From: Lucifuga dentata
Lineage: Eukaryota; Chordata; Actinopteri; Ophidiiformes; Bythitidae
Assembly: GCA_014773175.1 (NCBI GenBank)
Contig: VXCM01001256.1
Span: 62,001 to 126,000, forward strand
Direction of reading: 5' to 3'
DNA length: 64,000 bases
Shown here: positions 57,391-64,000 of the stretch, piece by piece
Position numbering within the stretch: the stretch's first letter is position 1
How the letters are laid out: each line of letters begins with the position of its first letter
Translations under genes and position numbers: made by a program
The notes under the pieces: generated by a model
What the model saw: the letters and a program-made list of their open reading frames with translations, nothing else
Databases searched by the model: none
Told to the model about the DNA's origin: nothing

Positions 57391-59914
57391 TACTCTATCA
57401 TAAAAGTACAGAGCGTATGTTTATATGATTGTCTCATGCAGTCAGAACTAGTCTGGGAAAGCACAAGGAGTCAATTCTTTTCTACTGTTAAAAATAAAGA
57501 ATTTAGGTCGAGGAACAGGTGCCAGAAAGACAGCACAGAGTGCATGTTTGCCAACAGGTATCATGGCTCATGAGAAAGGAAGGAGGCCTGGATGTAATTT
57601 GTTCTTCTATGCGTGAGACACAAAGCCACCAGAGCTTTACTGCCATATTGATTTTTCTTCTTCCACCAGCTACTTTTCCAAAAGCAATTTGTTGAAAACT
57701 CATCCTGCTCCTGTCAATTGATGAGGAGGCTAACCCTTCAGTTTCTTGCTGGGTTTTTTCCTGAAGCTCTGTCTTGTCATGCTCCATCTTTCTCCATCCT
57801 TTATTTTTCCATCTCCCATAGCATCCTTCCATTCCAGTTCAGTGAAATTGAAAATGAGCAAACTGAGGACATCATTAGGCCTGTATAAACTAAAAAGTCT
57901 AAAATGGTTTACTGGCAAGAATCACAATAATCTTGGAATTCATCTTTCATTTCATTTGATGGTTTTAGTTTTTGTCATGCTACAAATTACAAACTGCAAA
58001 TCAGAATTTCTGCTAGGCTCTTTATATTTAACCCTCTACAATCTGAAGTCATTTTTGTATTTTTACTTTTACTGAATTTGCTTTATTTGCCACCTAAAAG
58101 CTGCACTGTAAAAAAAATTTGCTTTCCCATAATTTTGACTTCCTGAAAACAAAATGTCATTTTTTTGAGGCTGCTCGTCATTTACAGAGCGAGTGTGAAG
58201 GACTCAGTCAAAAATGAATCACGACAAGTGTGAAAGATATTTCTAAAAATCAAGCTTTTTAAATTTTTTTTTTTTTTTTNATTTTTTTTTTTTTTTGTTT
58301 GGGTGGGGGGGCGGCGGCGGTGGAATTATTCTGGATTTTATTTTTTAGAGAAATTTCCTGAAATTAACAATATTTTAGAATTTCTTTTTCTACAATTAAT
58401 ATACTATACATTTTTTAAAGATGTTGTTCCTCAGCTACATGTTAATAAGGTAAAAGTCCTGTAAAGAAAGTTAAACCTCTCTTGCCACAGTCCAGAATAT
58501 TATATGCTCCACTTCAATGCTGAATAAAAATACATATTTTTACTTGAGTACACATTTTTGTACTAGCTACAAAATTCTTAAAAAGGGAAGTGTTTGTTGT
58601 CACATACACTAGTCAAAACTCTCCACATCCAGAGTTTTGACTAGTGTATGTGATGTCAGAGGCATAAGATTGACGGACACAGCAGGTGACATTGGATCAA
58701 TCAGACGATAAGTTAATTCATATATTTTGACTACCTAAGTCGATGCAGACATAATGTAAGTTATGTGCATCACATTTAGATTTTTAAATATTACTGGTTA
58801 AGTTAATAATTTAATGTTAATTGCAATTAGTGAAAAAAAGTACGGTTGAGTTTAATTTTGCTATCTTTGCAAAACAAATTAATTTTTACTTTCAATACTT
58901 ATGTACATTTACTATCCAAATACTATTTTTGATACTAAGTAAAATACACCATGGTTTCTTAATTACTTTCAATGAACTTTTTTTTTTTTTTTTNTTTTTT
59001 TTTTTTTTTCTATTGGGCAAAATTTGACTTCTAACAAAGCAATTTTTAAATGGGATTACTGTAGTTTTACCACTGCTATTCGCTACTGGAAAAAAAAGTC
59101 AACACTATGTAACTGTAATAGGCAGCACACAAGTATTTGTTTCTGAGGCTTTATTGTCTATTTTCATGTGATGACTTAAAGCAATACTTTCCATTATTTG
59201 TCTCCTCAAGCATAACACCATCAAACAAGAAAAAAAAGACTTAATGAGGTCATTGTATGACCAAGAGACGAGCTGATTTGTCAAAAACTCCAATCACAAA
59301 AGTATTAACAAATCCCCGATTTTTGTCCTCCTCTCTGTTCAAAGAGCTTTGGATCTAAGAGGTTTTACTGTACATTTAGGCCACAAAGAAAAAAAAAAAG
59401 AAAGCAAAAAATAGAAAGTCTTTTCCCTCAAGATCAGTGGCCTTTGTCTTTGTACTGAGTTTTTTTGTTATTTTTTTTGTAATGTTTCTTTTCATCAAAA
59501 CAAAAAATTACAATAATCAATTTTACCAGAGACAAAAATGCAAAACCTCCTCCTCTGATCAATTACATCACTTAGTATCTCAATATTTCAATTCCACAGT
59601 ATGTTGCCTTTTTATATAAAATGATTTTGGTATATTATAACTACATGAAAACTTTAGAAAAAATTACAACTAAAAATCCACAAAAATCTGTTGCCCCATC
59701 CACAGGGCAACACACCCACTGCACCAGGTTCTCTAATAAAGGTTGGAGGGAGGACAGGGAAGGAATATGGCAACCACTGACTGCTCATCCTCCCCATATC
59801 CTCAGGTAGGAAGATGGACACTTGCATGACAGGGTTCTGCAGGGAATGAGGAGAGTTGACAGGCTGAAGAATTCATGTGTGGGACCTCTGAAGACGGGAT
59901 GCCTTTATCTGGGC
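57391..59914. other. Spacer and cdc73 3' flank
   Basis: No confident gene. Contains the hairpin at 58600-58653 and T-run/N joins at 58280 and 58994. The part next to 59914 is probably the cdc73 3' untranslated region. Confidence 0.45.
58600..58653. repeat. Perfect 23-base inverted repeat, 8-base loop
   Basis: Left arm 58600-58622 (TCACATACACTAGTCAAAAC...) and its exact complement at 58631-58653, with loop CCACATCC. No ORF around it. Confidence 0.95.
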
Positions 59915-62654
<2,740 letters not shown>

Positions 62655-63659
62655 CTGGCATGGTAGGGGGAACTTGCAGTTTTATTTCCAGCTCATGCAG
62701 CTCATTAGCAACAACAATGCGGTGATTAATATGAAGAAAGTTTTGTGAATGAGCTTCAGTTATCACAAGCGTGTTGACTGCTTTGATCTGGAAGCCAGTC
62801 ACGGCCATTTTCAACTATATCCTCCTGACAATTAAAGAAGGACTCGGCAGATTTTTAGCCCTTGTGATGTCGTAAGGGTTATTTCCCTCTAATTTCACAA
62901 ACATGTTTATACAGTTGTCACGTCTCCATGACCAATAAACTGAAAATGATGACAGTGCTTCGCTCGTGTTATCCGCAGGGAGGAAATGACATTGCCTCGA
63001 ATAACATGGCACCTTTCTTATCTCTCTAAGCCGCTGATACCACCAACATTATATTTTCACGCTGCAGTCATATAATCATTTAGAGCTTCAGACTGACCAA
63101 AAGCCACCACATAATGACATTATATGATTTACTGTTCCAGTTTAAAGGTCAGTCGACACAGGCTGTGTCACAACAAGTACTATAGTCAGTAAATGACGGG
63201 CAGGAAAACAACTTTCAACGTGCGATGCTCAACTGGTAATATAACAAATCTACCTTTTAAACAGCATAAATCTGTTTTCTCAGTCTAGTTCTTATGAATA
63301 TGTTCGACAACATGAAATCATTGTTTTGTTAGGTGAGGCACTGATCTATCCAAACCGTTTGATGTTAATGAACTGAGTTGAGTTTTGAATTTACTTTCGC
63401 TCTTGCTTTATATTCCTGTAGTGGGACTAATTTGTTTTTTTTTGTTGTTGTTTTTTTTTTTTTTTNTTTTTTTTTTTTTTACCTCTATTGTGAACCCTTC
63501 TCCAACAACGTTATGTGATCACCAGAATTTGTTGTTACATGTTGGAGGTGATACAGATCATATTCTGGACCCAGAAGATTTTTTTAGCCTTCAAAATGCA
63601 CCAATTTCAATGAAACTTAGGATGGTGGCTAGTTTTTTTTTGTTTTTTTTTTTTTTTAN

Positions 63660-63692
<33 letters not shown>
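63660..63692. repeat. (TG)n microsatellite
   Basis: Simple repeat next to a T-run/N join at 63659. Confidence 0.9.
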
Positions 63693-63694
<2 letters not shown>

Positions 63695-63792
63695 TGGTGC
63701 TTTTTCGGGCTTTTGTTGGCCTTGGACAAGGCCAATGAGGGTATATGCTGTCAGAATGGCTTCTGGTTCTAGCTGCTGTTTCCAGGCTTTAA

Positions 63793-64000
63793 AGGACCAT
63801 ACCACCCATTTTGCATGTTTGAGCCTAATATATTCAATTTTCATACACATAATGTTACTGACAATCATTTCTCAAAGCATACTACTGGAACGGTGAGTTA
63901 AAAACATTTTTTCCTACCTTCTAGACCGCCATTGGTTTCAGTTCATTCTGGTACACTATTAAAATCAACTTGTNTTTTTTCCTACCTTCTAGACCGCCAT
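63793..64000. mobile_element. TTAA-flanked MITE, copy g (cut by window end)
   Basis: Left end AGGACCATACC preceded by TTAA (63789-63792), then the same subterminal sequence as copy b. A repeat around N at 63974 is an assembly join. Confidence 0.7.

Noticed and set aside
57503..57918. 109-residue minus-strand ORF
   Set aside because: No recognisable domain, low-complexity composition and no splice context; probably random.

Overview
This is a 64 kb piece of a vertebrate nuclear genome, almost certainly a ray-finned (teleost) fish. Genes are split into short exons with GT-AG introns. The DNA is AT-rich and carries fish-type LINE, MITE and SINE-like repeats and many microsatellites. Gene order matches a familiar vertebrate block: crb1, zbtb41, complement factor H-like genes and cdc73 are neighbours on human 1q31, while ahsg and senp5 lie on human 3q27-q29.

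Layout: ahsg (fetuin-A, minus, 933-3405); senp5 (SUMO protease, plus, 6699-11557); crb1 (Crumbs-1, minus, 13583-21293); zbtb41 (BTB zinc-finger factor, plus, promoter near 22.7 kb, coding 24492-32752); three factor H-like loci on the minus strand (A 34894-39250 intact, B 42121-44850 broken, C 46876-54018 intact); a dead LINE at 56.2-57.4 kb; the last four coding exons of cdc73 (minus, 59915-62654). The remainder is introns, repeats and unremarkable AT-rich spacer.

The strongest biological signal is crb1. Its splice structure is well preserved, but the reading frame is broken at several independent points (a TAG in the first laminin-G domain, a cluster of two frameshifts plus TAA in an EGF repeat, and a TAG in another EGF exon). 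Neighbouring genes are open. This looks like loss of a photoreceptor and retina polarity gene, as expected under relaxed selection on vision, unless base-level errors are shown.

The second signal is a recent, messy segmental duplication. The 3' end of zbtb41 and a factor H-like gene were copied together, leaving extra zbtb41 tails (33.2 kb and 40.7 kb), a factor H-like pseudogene (B), and a junction made of two abutting perfect palindromes. The factor H-like genes vary in a Ser/Thr/Gly-rich hinge exon that is present three times in C. All three copies keep an HNF1-like site about 65 bp upstream of the start codon.

Assembly caution: 27 isolated single Ns occur. Where the flanks are not homopolymers, an N is flanked by two identical copies of about 61-67 bp, the signature of overlapping contig ends joined without collapse. 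One such join puts a false 67-base insertion in the last zbtb41 exon. A 322-base gap lies at 40885-41206.
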